Shown here: positions 35,444-43,160 of the stretch, one piece after another
How the letters are laid out: every line of letters starts with the position of its first letter
How positions within the stretch are numbered: the stretch's first letter is position 1
DNA from: Phormidium tenue FACHB-1052
GTDB lineage: Bacteria > Cyanobacteriota > Cyanobacteriia > Phormidesmidales > Phormidesmidaceae
NCBI RefSeq assembly: GCF_014696675.1
Contig: NZ_JACJQN010000005.1
Span: 202,607-266,606, forward strand
Length of the DNA stretch: 64,000 nt
Reading direction: 5' to 3'
Program-made: the position numbers and the translations under genes
The notes under the pieces: model-generated
The model's input: the letters and a program-made list of their open reading frames with translations, nothing else
The model's database searches: none
Told to the model about the DNA's origin: nothing

Positions 35444-36559
35444 CTAGGCGCGTAAGCTTTTCCACAGACAACTATAGCGATCTTCAGCTTCGGCATTGAG
35501 GGGCAAAAGAAACTCGCTCTGGTCGGCGATCGCCGGAGTCAGCACAATCTCCGGCGGCGTTTGCAGGGGCTCGGGCCGTTGCTGCGGGTCACTCCCCCAC
35601 AGCAGCGGCGAAGCAGTATGGCCAAAGATGGCGAGCTGGGTAGCGAAGTCATCCCCCAGACAAAAATTGAGCCAGTCGGTAGCGATCGAGGCCGCTTTGG
35701 GCACCGCCTGGGGCCGTACCCAGAGTTGGGCACTCAGCAGCGTGCCCTCGGGGGGCACCGCGACGGCTAAATGGCGATACTGTCGCAGCAGCGGCAGTAC
35801 GTCGTCTGACCAGCCCACCACAGCAGTCGCGTCGCCAACAATCAAACTCTCAAGATAGTAGTCAGAGTCGTAGGTTCGTACCTGCTGGTGCAGGTTGGCC
35901 AAAAAGGTGTCTAGGTCTGAAACAGCCGCCGGATCTGCGCTGTTGGCCGAGGCTCCCAAGGCCTTTTGGGCCAGCCCCAGCACCAGACGAGGATGGTCGG
36001 GCAGCACCAGGCGGCGCGTCAGTTCAGGTCGTAGCAAGTCAGCCCAGGTTTTGAGCTGAGTCGACTGACGGGGCAAACGAGCAGGGTCGTAGAGCACCAC
36101 CAGGTGACTCCAACGGTAGGGAACAGCCCAGATGCTGCCCTCAGGGCTAGGGATACCGCTGCGATCGCGGCGCACCAGCTCTGGCCAAATCCGATCCAGG
36201 TCTTCCCAGCGAGAAATTGCCGCCACTTCGATCGGCTGCACCAGCTCCTGGCGAATGGCGGGGGCCAGCCAGTAATCGGCCAAACTCACCCAGTCGGCCA
36301 TCGGTGCCGATTCATTCCCCTTGCCGTGCCAGTCTTGCAGCAGGCCATACAGCCCTAGCAGTGATTCTTGCGGCGTCACCGCCACGCGGCTGCCTCGCTC
36401 CGGCAATTGCTGAAACGCCTTGAGTAACTGAGCGGGCACCGAGTTGACTACCATGGCCAGCCGCAGGTTGGCAGCACTAGACCGCTGACACCCGGCCAGC
36501 AGCGTAGCCAGGGTAGCCCCGCTGGCCCCCGCCAAAAAGCTGCGACGATTCATGAGCAT
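35444..36559 (-). CDS. Extracellular solute-binding lipoprotein (PotD-like)
   Basis: 371-residue periplasmic binding protein, lipid-anchored. The N-terminus combines a twin-arginine-like NRRSFLAGAS with a lipobox LLAGC (Cys24). The body has class-D/PotD features: AVPYRWSHLVVLYDPARLPR, LKTWADLLRPELTRRLVLPD and a VVGWSDDVLPLLRQY lobe. No ABC permease or ATPase gene is adjacent, so the transporter is elsewhere. Starts at ATG 36559 or 36553. Confidence 0.78.
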   Translation of the reverse strand: MLMNRRSFLAGASGATLATLLAGCQRSSAANLRLAMVVNSVPAQLLKAFQQLPERGSRVAVTPQESLLGLYGLLQDWHGKGNESAPMADWVSLADYWLAPAIRQELVQPIEVAAISRWEDLDRIWPELVRRDRSGIPSPEGSIWAVPYRWSHLVVLYDPARLPRQSTQLKTWADLLRPELTRRLVLPDHPRLVLGLAQKALGASANSADPAAVSDLDTFLANLHQQVRTYDSDYYLESLIVGDATAVVGWSDDVLPLLRQYRHLAVAVPPEGTLLSAQLWVRPQAVPKAASIATDWLNFCLGDDFATQLAIFGHTASPLLWGSDPQQRPEPLQTPPEIVLTPAIADQSEFLLPLNAEAEDRYSCLWKSLRA

Positions 36560-36625
36560 TTGGCCCTCGCACCCCCTTGCCAGGGGAGAATACTGATTTA
36601 AACCATAGCGCTTTAGTCTACGCCC

Positions 36626-36742
36626 ATGAAAGCCGTCCGTGACATTGTCAGTGTCTCGATCACCATTATTTTGGTGTCATTTATTGGTCTCAGCCTGGCC
36701 CGGCTAGTGTACTTTTTTCTCCACAGCCAGCAGATTATTTAG
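36626..36742 (+). CDS. Small single-membrane-span protein
   Basis: 38 residues starting at ATG 36626: MKAVRDIVSVSITIILVSFI, then GLSLARLVYFFLHSQQII. A short basic N-terminus and about 24 hydrophobic residues predict one transmembrane helix, like the low-molecular-weight subunits of photosynthetic or respiratory complexes. It does not match the small subunits I can recall (PetG, PetL, PetM, PetN, PsbX, PsaX, Psb30). No strong Shine-Dalgarno. Divergent from the solute-binding gene. Confidence 0.4.
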   Translation: MKAVRDIVSVSITIILVSFIGLSLARLVYFFLHSQQII

Positions 36743-36926
36743 AGCAATGCTGTGCTCCTTGATTCACCCATTGACGCTTAAGGACATGGCGACGGCGTGC
36801 GACTTCAGGACAAATTGCATCGCTTCCGACATCAGACACCTATCTCTGGTGGCCGCGATCGCACTCAAAGCATCAATCTCTAGCAGCCCCGACCTGTAGG
36901 TCAAGGGTTGTTGGTCTCTATGGGAA

Positions 36927-37193
36927 TTAAGCGATCGCCGGGCCGAGGGTAGAAGAAATTCGCATCGCCAGCTCAGTCAGGTTGTCGCCGTTGGTGCAGA
37001 ATTGCTCGGCTTTGGGGCGGGGCACCCCGGTATTCACCAAATATTCCACCAGCAGGTTAAACAGCATGTCTTCGGCCAGCTCGCGCTGGTCGGCCCAGCC
37101 CCGCTGCTGGTAGTGCAGATATTCTTGGCAGCGCAGAGCTAGGTCGTGATAGGCGGCGTTGCTGGTTAAAAACTGAAGGCTGCTGACAATCAT
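36927..37193 (-). CDS. Small conserved hypothetical protein
   Basis: 88 residues from ATG 37193, chosen because GAGG lies 5 nt upstream; an in-frame GTG at 37220 has none. The helical sequence MIVSSLQFLTSNAAYHDLAL, then LAEDMLFNLLVEYLVNTGVP, has no known motif or membrane segment. It precedes nothing obvious on its strand and follows the DUF938 gene (64 nt), with which it is probably cotranscribed. Confidence 0.55.
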   Translation of the reverse strand: MIVSSLQFLTSNAAYHDLALRCQEYLHYQQRGWADQRELAEDMLFNLLVEYLVNTGVPRPKAEQFCTNGDNLTELAMRISSTLGPAIA

Positions 37194-37257
37194 GGCGACC
37201 TCAGAACGCAGGTTAGCCACAGTCTAACGAAACCGCCTTAGCGAAGCGGCCATTAGG

Positions 37258-37920
37258 CTAACCGATTGCCCTAAACACCACCGAAAGATTGTTGGCAGGC
37301 ATAGCGATGGTTTCGACTAGCGCCAGCCCGTGGACTTTGGCGGCAGCCACCACCGCCTCTAAATCGCGCACGCCCCACTCAGGATTTTGGGCCTGCAAGC
37401 TGTCGTCAAACGCGGCGTTGCTGGGGGCGGTATGCTGCCCGTTCTGCTTGTAAGGCCCATAGAGATACAGAATACCGCCGGGCGGCAAAATTCGCCCCGC
37501 TGCCGCCAGCAGCCCTAAGCAGGCGGCCCAGGGAGCGATGTGAATCATGTTGATATTGACCAGGGCGGTGATCGGGTGCTGCTGCAAGTTGAGTTCTGAG
37601 AGCAAATCGCTAAAGTTTTCAGACCCAACCGGCCATAGGGGGGCAGCCGCATCTAACGCGATAGGCGCGTGCAGGTTTTCGGCAGGCGCGGCCTCTCGCC
37701 AGGCGGCGACACTGGCTCGGGCACCGGGGTCGAGGTCAGAGGGCAACCACTGCCGAGGCGCGAGGTGGGGCGCAAAGAACACGGCGTGCTCTCCGGTGCC
37801 GCTCGACACTTCGAGCACGGTACCGGTGGGGGGCAGCACCCGCTGGAGCACGGCTAAGATCGGCTCGCGGTTGCGCTCGGTGGCAGGGGCATAGCGACGG
37901 GCATCGGGCGAGGTGAACAT
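37258..37920 (-). CDS. DUF938 family SAM-dependent methyltransferase-like protein
   Basis: From ATG 37920 the 220-residue product starts MFTSPDARRYAPATERNREP, the normal family start; an earlier frame start at 37968 adds 16 unlikely residues. The SAM-binding loop is VLEVSSGTGEHAVFFAPHL near residues 40-58, and NMIHIAPWAACLGLL and GGILYLYGPYKQNG follow. Substrate unknown. Confidence 0.82.
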   Translation of the reverse strand: MFTSPDARRYAPATERNREPILAVLQRVLPPTGTVLEVSSGTGEHAVFFAPHLAPRQWLPSDLDPGARASVAAWREAAPAENLHAPIALDAAAPLWPVGSENFSDLLSELNLQQHPITALVNINMIHIAPWAACLGLLAAAGRILPPGGILYLYGPYKQNGQHTAPSNAAFDDSLQAQNPEWGVRDLEAVVAAAKVHGLALVETIAMPANNLSVVFRAIG

Positions 37921-38028
37921 GGCAATGCCTGGGGCGAGGTGAGAGCAATCAGTGTCTGGTGAGAGCAAGCTTTGCCCATGCTACAGAGATACTGCATTGC
38001 TCAAAGTTTACCTGTTCTTGCCCCAAGG

Positions 38029-38409
38029 CTACTGAGATAGGTCTTCGCCTGTTGCCAAAGTTTTTTTGCGGGACGATCGCTTGCGCATAGACGTTCTTGT
38101 GTAGCCAATGGCCTGAATCTCGTCACTGTTTGGCCCAAACTGACCGACAACTGACTGCTTCATGGCCAAAACGGCGTTGTGAAATTCCCACTCGGCCGCG
38201 CGGGCGCGATCGCGGGTAGCCTTAAATCTTGCTTCCATCACAACTTCGTCTTGCTGGCTCTGCCGCATGGCCCGGTAGGCTTGCTGCAAGGTTTGATGCG
38301 ATGCCTCTGGCCGCATGGGCACATAGTTGGCGATCACTTTCAGACTGTCTAAGGCTTGAATATCTTGGGCAATGCGCTTGGGCGCAAGGCGACGAGTCGT
38401 ATCGGTCAT
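38029..38409 (-). CDS. Helical hypothetical protein
   Basis: 126 residues, MTDTTRRLAPKRIAQDIQAL, then a long helical middle (TLQQAYRAMRQSQQDEVVME, RAAEWEFHNAVLAMKQSVVG) and QFGPNSDEIQAIGYTR before a basic C-terminus. Proteins with the pattern AAEWxFHNA..GPDSDEIQAxG occur sporadically in cyanobacteria and other bacteria. Function unknown. It lies at the edge of the accessory patch. Confidence 0.55.
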   Translation of the reverse strand: MTDTTRRLAPKRIAQDIQALDSLKVIANYVPMRPEASHQTLQQAYRAMRQSQQDEVVMEARFKATRDRARAAEWEFHNAVLAMKQSVVGQFGPNSDEIQAIGYTRTSMRKRSSRKKTLATGEDLSQ

Positions 38410-39078
38410 GGCGACTGAGGTGGATTAGTGAAAATGGGGTAAAACGCACCAGGTAGCCTCGCGCTGTCTTGCCTTAGATTCACAATGCCCAGTTGGTAGG
38501 GAATTTGCTCAGAGAGAAAGCCAATTGTGGCGGTGAAAAACGGCTCTGGAGGCGATCGCAACGCTATTGCAGCTAAAAACAACGGCGTTGTGACCGGTGA
38601 CAATAGCGTTGCAGGAGACAACAATTTAGTTGCGGCGAAGGCAATAGGGTTGTGAGGCGATCGCGTTGAGTTTGCGATCGCGACAATGCTGTTGCGAAGC
38701 TCAGCAATGGCCCTACCGTTGAAGCCATCACTCTACAGATATCGCTGGTGCTCGGTTAACCTACAAAAGCGCTAGGGCCTTATAACCCCTCGTCTGCGGG
38801 TTATGACGCTGATATATTCGCCAATGCGGCCAGTGGGGATGGGTGGTGACCAGGCGATTTGGTCGCAGTAGCCCAGCGAAAACAGGGGATTGATCTATCT
38901 ATTAAGGGCACCATAGTTGCCAAGCCGAGTGTGGCGTAGAGTCTATTACCGATAGGTCGATAAAGTAAAAGTGTCGAGGCAGTTACCCTCGAGGGCAAAG
39001 ACCACCTATAGCCACTTTAGGCATTTTTCTCTGTTGTAATCACGCCTCGATCGAGAGGTTTACATAAGGTTGGGAATT
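38410..39078. other. Gene-poor stretch with decayed repeat and hairpin
   Basis: It holds the heptapeptide-repeat remnant at 38527-38696. A 7-bp hairpin lies at about 38780-38803. Past it, short stretches in several frames look coding but are broken by stops (for example a PGDLVAVAQRKQGIDLSIKG frame near 38850), as expected for a decaying gene. No intact gene recognised. Confidence 0.4.
38527..38696 (+). pseudogene. Decayed heptapeptide-repeat gene fragment (21-bp periodic array)
   Basis: Related 13-nt blocks (CAAnnnnnTTGnn) start at 38559, 38580, 38601, 38622, 38642 and 38684, that is at 21-bp spacing apart from one 20-bp step followed by a 42-bp step. Translated from GTG 38527 the frame gives units like NGVVTGD, NSVAGDN and NLVAAKA and stops at 38653-38655. 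The single-base loss coincides with the end of the frame. It resembles short-repeat surface proteins, but the parent family is not identified. Confidence 0.4.
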
Positions 39079-39579
39079 ATGATTCCATTCCGCTGTAGCG
39101 TGTGCGGTCAGTATCACGACAATCTTTTAATGGATTTGGCCTATCAGCACCCCGCTGATGTCTTTAAGGTTCCTGCCAATGAACGTCATCAGCGAATCCG
39201 TATGAATGAGGATTTGTGTATTATCGATGATACCGAGTTCTATATTCGCGGTGTGCTCATGCTTCCTGTCCATGAGCTTGTTGACTCGTTTCGATGGGGC
39301 GTTTGGGCTCAAGTTGATAAGGAAGCATTTGACTACTATCGCACGCAATGGAATGTCCCATCCACAGATAACTTCAGGTCTCTATCTGGTGTGTTGTCTG
39401 GAGGCATTGGTGCATATCCAAACAGTGATCAACTGATGATTGCTATTCATTTGCAAGCAAACAATCAGCGCCCACTGTTTGTTGTCTTAGATCAGAAGCA
39501 TCCCCTTGGAGAGGCCCAACAACAAGGTATTTCACTACATGATATCGAAAGATTTGTCGCACCAGTTGTCACCCGCTAA
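39079..39579 (+). CDS. DUF2199 domain protein
   Basis: From ATG 39079 the 166-residue product begins MIPFRCSVCGQYHDNLLMDL with the CxxC typical of DUF2199, and has DFYIRGVLMLPVHELVDSF-like and WGVWAQVDKEAFDYYRTQWN stretches. Function unknown; DUF2199 proteins are often found singly in variable regions. The gene is AT-richer than its neighbours, which suggests transfer. The frame is open three codons upstream to a TTG. Confidence 0.75.
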   Translation: MIPFRCSVCGQYHDNLLMDLAYQHPADVFKVPANERHQRIRMNEDLCIIDDTEFYIRGVLMLPVHELVDSFRWGVWAQVDKEAFDYYRTQWNVPSTDNFRSLSGVLSGGIGAYPNSDQLMIAIHLQANNQRPLFVVLDQKHPLGEAQQQGISLHDIERFVAPVVTR

Positions 39580-39616
39580 GGCATATAGAACTGCACCAGT
39601 AAAATGTAGCCCGTAG

Positions 39617-39641
39617 GTTGGGTTTCCTTCATCAACCCAAC
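39617..39641. repeat. REP-like palindrome
   Basis: GTTGGGTT (39617-39624) and AACCCAAC (39634-39641) form a perfect 8-bp stem with a 9-nt loop, inside a CGTAGGTTGGGTT context. Palindromes of this type are scattered in many cyanobacterial genomes. No second copy was seen in this window. Confidence 0.45.
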
Positions 39642-39787
39642 AACTCCTTAATCACCCACCTCACGCACTTTACCAATCGCCAGCCACCTCTTACGCGCTT
39701 TGAAGTCTTTTTAATTAAGGATGCCATCTGGGCATCTTTGAAGAAGCTACAGCTATCTATACTTCTTCATCTCACGATCCAGGTGCT

Positions 39788-40345
39788 ATGAAAACAGTTC
39801 GCCCTGACTCCCTAACGGCCCAGTTCTACAACGATGGCCTCGTCGTTTTTCTGTATGACGATCAAAGTCAGGCAGCCATAAAAGCCATCAACCCCTCCAT
39901 TCTCGAAGGGTATGGTAACAGCGACATTAACTCTGAGCTTTTTGAGGTCACAGAGAAAGGTCTTCTAGTCGCTTATGAACTGCGTCAAGACGACGAGATG
40001 GCCCTTGAAGTGGCCATAGGAGACCCTTTGAACGATCAAGAGCGTGAGGCTGTGGATATCTACCCCCACGTACAACGTGCCTATCTCAATCTACCCTCTG
40101 GAAAACTGGCGATCGAAGGCTATGGTAATCTCCGGCCTTCCCCTGACTTCGACCCTAACGAGGAACCAGGAGCGCTGCTCGATGTTCCCCCCGGCGAATA
40201 CATAGTGAGTATTTACAGCCTTGTTGGATGTACTGAAGAAGAGCTTGAAGAGTCGACTAAACCTAACTACCTGTTTGTGCTAACTCCCCTCAGTCAGGCT
40301 GAACCACTCTCAGAGCGAAAGCCACTGCTGCATGGGCATAGTTGA
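39788..40345 (+). CDS. Hypothetical protein of the accessory patch
   Basis: 185 residues, MKTVRPDSLTAQFYNDGLVV, acidic overall, with PSGKLAIEGYGNLRPSPDFD and PPGEYIVSIYSLVGCTEEEL. No signal peptide or membrane segment. The beta-rich, acidic, single-domain character would suit an immunity-like protein, but there is no toxin gene next to it and I do not recognise the family. It is preceded by a small hairpin at about 39720-39737. Confidence 0.55.
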   Translation: MKTVRPDSLTAQFYNDGLVVFLYDDQSQAAIKAINPSILEGYGNSDINSELFEVTEKGLLVAYELRQDDEMALEVAIGDPLNDQEREAVDIYPHVQRAYLNLPSGKLAIEGYGNLRPSPDFDPNEEPGALLDVPPGEYIVSIYSLVGCTEEELEESTKPNYLFVLTPLSQAEPLSERKPLLHGHS

Positions 40346-40392
40346 AATCCATGCACGGTTTTCAAGCTATCAATATGAGCGTACGGCCAGAG

Positions 40393-40734
40393 CTAGCTCA
40401 CACTGCGATCGTGCGCACAGGAGTTATTAACGGCAGCACCGGCCATTGCACCAGCACCGGCACCGTCTTGAGCCCGCTCAGGCTTGGTCTTATCAGGGTC
40501 GAAGTCTCTATCAGGGGTTAGAACGCTCAACCCTTCTCCAGATTTGGCCACCGCTGAAACGCGGCCCACGTGAAAGCCTGAATCACGTAGTTGATGCAGA
40601 GCTTGCTCAGCCTCCTGCCGAGTCGAAAACAAGGCCAACGGCACGGCTGTGTCGAGTAGATTGACTATCAGTCGTTCCCATAAAAATTTCTTCCGGTGAG
40701 GATTGCAACCGGCAAAGTCCATGGCACCTACCAC
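40393..40734 (-). pseudogene. Truncated general-stress-like protein (YflT/DUF1269-like N-terminus)
   Basis: The segment PLALFSTRQEAEQALHQLRD and SGFHVGRVSAVAKSGEGL is the start of a family of about 150-200 residue stress proteins that continue with a Gly/Ala-rich membrane-like hairpin. Here the frame enters that region (GAGAGAMAGAAVNN) and ends after nine unrelated residues, so the hairpin and C-terminal part are missing. The first 25 residues are also atypical; the start is uncertain. It may be a gene remnant. Confidence 0.55.
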
Positions 40735-40849
40735 AGCTTAGCTACTCCATCGTTGCTAACCAAACGCTTGGTCACCTCGCTCGGTGACTAGAGATAAGAG
40801 ATACCCAAGGGCTAGACTTTAGCCCTTGCGGTAGAACAGGGAAATGCAT

Positions 40850-41746
40850 CTAGCCATACTGCTGAAACGCTAGGCGAGCCGCTCCGGCCATACCCGCCTG
40901 ATTGCCCAACTCCGCCACCAACACCTGCATCCCCTCGCGAGAGCTGAGCAACACGCGAGTCTCTAGCTCCGCTAGGGTCATTGGCAAAAATAGCGCCGCC
41001 GCCGCGCTAATGCCGCCGCCAAGAATCACCGCTTCTGGGGTCAGCACGTAGACCAGGCTGGCGATGCCCGCGCCTAGCCAGCGACCGTAGGTTTGCCAAA
41101 AGGCGATCGCATCCTCATCCCCCGCCTTGGCCCGGTCAAACAGCGACGCTGGGGTCAATCCCGTCTCTCGCCGAATTGCTTGCACCGAGCAGTGCTGCTC
41201 CAGCGATCCTCGGTTGCCGCTGTTGCAGGGTGGTCCCTCAGGGTTGAGGGTAATTAGCCCCAGTTCCCCAGCAGTGCCGTTGCGGCCCACAAACAGCTTG
41301 CCGTCGAGAATGATCGCGCCACCGACCCCCGTGCCCAGGGTAAGGGTCAGCACATCCTTAAAGTTGCGCCCGGCCCCCAGCCAGGCTTCCCCCAGACCGG
41401 CACAGTTGGCATCGTTGGCCACCGTGACCGATCGCCCCGTCTTTGCTTCCAGCACATCGGCGATCGGCACATCGTGCCATCCAGCTAAATTGATGGCGAC
41501 GCGGGCAATCCGGCCAGCGGCATCGGCGGGGCCGGGGGTGCCCACGCCAATGGCGACTGCTTCGCGGTTGGGGTCGAGGGATGCGATCGCATCGGCGATT
41601 GCCGCAATCACCAACTCTGGTGTCGAGGGCTGAGGCGTGGGCACAGCAAATTCGGCCAGACACTGCCCCAACTGGGTAAAGCGCCCCAGCTTGATTGCAG
41701 ATCCGCCCAAATCAACGCCGATCATCTGCCGCTCTGTCGTGCCCAT
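40850..41746 (-). CDS. ROK family sugar kinase (glucokinase-like)
   Basis: From ATG 41746 it has 298 residues. The phosphate-binding motif MIGVDLGGSAIKLGRF is near residue 8 and the second ATP motif VTLTLGTGVGGAIILDGKLF-like stretch near 133. The zinc motif of classical ROK proteins (CxCGxxGCxE) is replaced by PPCNSGNRGSLEQHC, so only one of its three cysteines stays in place. Glucose is the likely substrate by family (inference). Last gene of the PP2C unit, 69 nt after the YdcF-like gene. Confidence 0.85.
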   Translation of the reverse strand: MGTTERQMIGVDLGGSAIKLGRFTQLGQCLAEFAVPTPQPSTPELVIAAIADAIASLDPNREAVAIGVGTPGPADAAGRIARVAINLAGWHDVPIADVLEAKTGRSVTVANDANCAGLGEAWLGAGRNFKDVLTLTLGTGVGGAIILDGKLFVGRNGTAGELGLITLNPEGPPCNSGNRGSLEQHCSVQAIRRETGLTPASLFDRAKAGDEDAIAFWQTYGRWLGAGIASLVYVLTPEAVILGGGISAAAALFLPMTLAELETRVLLSSREGMQVLVAELGNQAGMAGAARLAFQQYG

Positions 41747-41815
41747 GACTAACCCCAACCTTGCAAAATCATGCCAGGGTCATTGTCCCAGATTGTCTGA
41801 GGTTTATTTTTGCGC

Positions 41816-42610
41816 CTAAAGCCAGCCCTTAAGCCGATAGATGGCCATGCCAATGTATTCCTTAAGGGCGCGGGTGAGGTAGTGTAGGTTATCAGTTTGG
41901 GGCACCAGACTGAGGGTGCGGCCCTGCCAAGTAGTTAGCCCTGGGTCAGCGGGGTCTTGAGCTACGTGAAAATCGGTCGGTGCTGGTATGGCCTCAAACC
42001 CCTGCTTTTTGAAAATCGCCAGGGAACGCGGCATGTGCATCGCTGAGGTCACCAGCAAAATGCGCTCAATGCCAAGATTAGCCAGCAATACCTGAGTGTA
42101 AGCCGCATTCTCAAAGGTGTTGAGCGAGTCGGGTTCAATCAGCATGGCGCTGGGGGGCACCCCTAACGCCTCGGCTAGCTCCGCCATATCGGCAGCCTCA
42201 GAACGACTCTGCCCCTGGCTCCAGGTAATGCGCCCGCCGCTGAACACCAGCAGCGGTGCTTTGCCCTCTAGATAAAGCCGCGCCCCGTGCAGCACGCGAT
42301 CGCCCTCTTCAGCCACATCAATCCAGGGTCGAGGCGGAAACTTGGGCTTAATCGCGCCCCCCAGCACCACGATCGCCTCTGCCTCGGGCAAGTTTACCGT
42401 GTCCTGGTAGCGCCACTCCAGCGAGCGGATTATCGCCGTCGATACCCAGCTATTGCTGCTGATTAGCAGTAGGGCGAGGGCGAGGGCGATCGCCCCCGCT
42501 GCCCACTTGGGCCGTCGCTGGATACAGATCAGCGCCACCACCAGCAGCACACAGGCCAATCCCAGCGGATAGATCAGCAGCGGCAGCAGCTTCGACAAAA
42601 ACAAAAACAT
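41816..42610 (-). CDS. YdcF/ElyC family membrane protein (DUF218)
   Basis: 264 residues with two N-terminal membrane helices (LLPLLIYPLGLACVLLVVAL and WAAGAIALALALLLISSNSW) and a DUF218 domain starting EAEAIVVLGGAIKPKFPPRP, with LVFSGGRITWSQGQSRSEAA and LLVTSAMHMPRSLAIFKKQG. ElyC of E. coli affects peptidoglycan assembly; the biochemical activity is unknown. Reads on from the small membrane gene (70 nt). Confidence 0.85.
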   Translation of the reverse strand: MFLFLSKLLPLLIYPLGLACVLLVVALICIQRRPKWAAGAIALALALLLISSNSWVSTAIIRSLEWRYQDTVNLPEAEAIVVLGGAIKPKFPPRPWIDVAEEGDRVLHGARLYLEGKAPLLVFSGGRITWSQGQSRSEAADMAELAEALGVPPSAMLIEPDSLNTFENAAYTQVLLANLGIERILLVTSAMHMPRSLAIFKKQGFEAIPAPTDFHVAQDPADPGLTTWQGRTLSLVPQTDNLHYLTRALKEYIGMAIYRLKGWL

Positions 42611-42680
42611 TCCCGCCCTATTCCCTCACGCCCACCTAAATCTTCGAGCCCTATCGGGCAAACCAGGATAGCTCCTCGTG

Positions 42681-43103
42681 CTACCCTTCACTCCGCTTCC
42701 CCAACAGCTCCCGCAGCTCTTCTAATAGCTGCTCCTGCTCCGTTTGCAGAGTTTCTAACCGGCCCATAATCTCACTCAACCGCTCGTCCCCAGCGGCTAG
42801 CTTCGGCGGCTTGGCCCACTGCCGCACCAATAGCCCAGACACCGCCCCAACTATCCAGCCGCCAAGCCGAAACGGCAGCTTGACGAGGGATAGCCAAAAG
42901 CCTTCGGTGAGGCGGGCGATCGCACTCCACAACCCCGCAAACAACAGCAGACCCACCACAACCAGCACCAGCGCCACCAGCGGGTGCCCCACCAACCAGC
43001 CCATCAACGGATGCTCCACCAACCAGCCCTGCACCGGCCTCAGCAGTGCCGACTGAGCCGCATCTCCCCAAGCATTCGTCCAGGTATCCGTCAAACTCCC
43101 CAT
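42681..43103 (-). CDS. Small membrane protein with C-terminal coiled coil
   Basis: 140 residues from ATG 43103 (MGSLTDTWTNAWGDAAQSAL). One strong membrane helix (LVALVLVVVGLLLFAGLWSA, residues about 43-62), a second weaker hydrophobic stretch (LGGWIVGAVSGLLV) and a C-terminal coiled coil (RLETLQTEQEQLLEELRELL). The open frame upstream to 43232 crosses the G-rich spacer and the PP2C end and is unlikely to be used. Function unknown. Confidence 0.65.
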   Translation of the reverse strand: MGSLTDTWTNAWGDAAQSALLRPVQGWLVEHPLMGWLVGHPLVALVLVVVGLLLFAGLWSAIARLTEGFWLSLVKLPFRLGGWIVGAVSGLLVRQWAKPPKLAAGDERLSEIMGRLETLQTEQEQLLEELRELLGKRSEG

Positions 43104-43105
43104 AG

Positions 43106-43160
43106 CCCGCCTACCCACCCACCCCCTAACCCATCTGCCCATCCACCCATCCACCCCCCC
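43106..43160 (-). promoter_or_regulatory. Putative G-quadruplex in an intercistronic spacer
   Basis: On the transcribed (minus) strand the spacer between the PP2C gene and the next start carries eight G-runs of three or more bases (at 43106-43108, 43114-43116, 43118-43120, 43122-43126, 43130-43132, 43138-43140, 43146-43148 and 43154-43160) with loops of 1-5 nt. An RNA or DNA G4 there could affect translation of the downstream gene. Confidence 0.45.

Noticed and set aside
38406..38624. 72-codon minus-strand frame in the accessory patch
   Set aside because: It is antisense to the 21-bp periodic array, and its residues show no repeat or motif; no Shine-Dalgarno.
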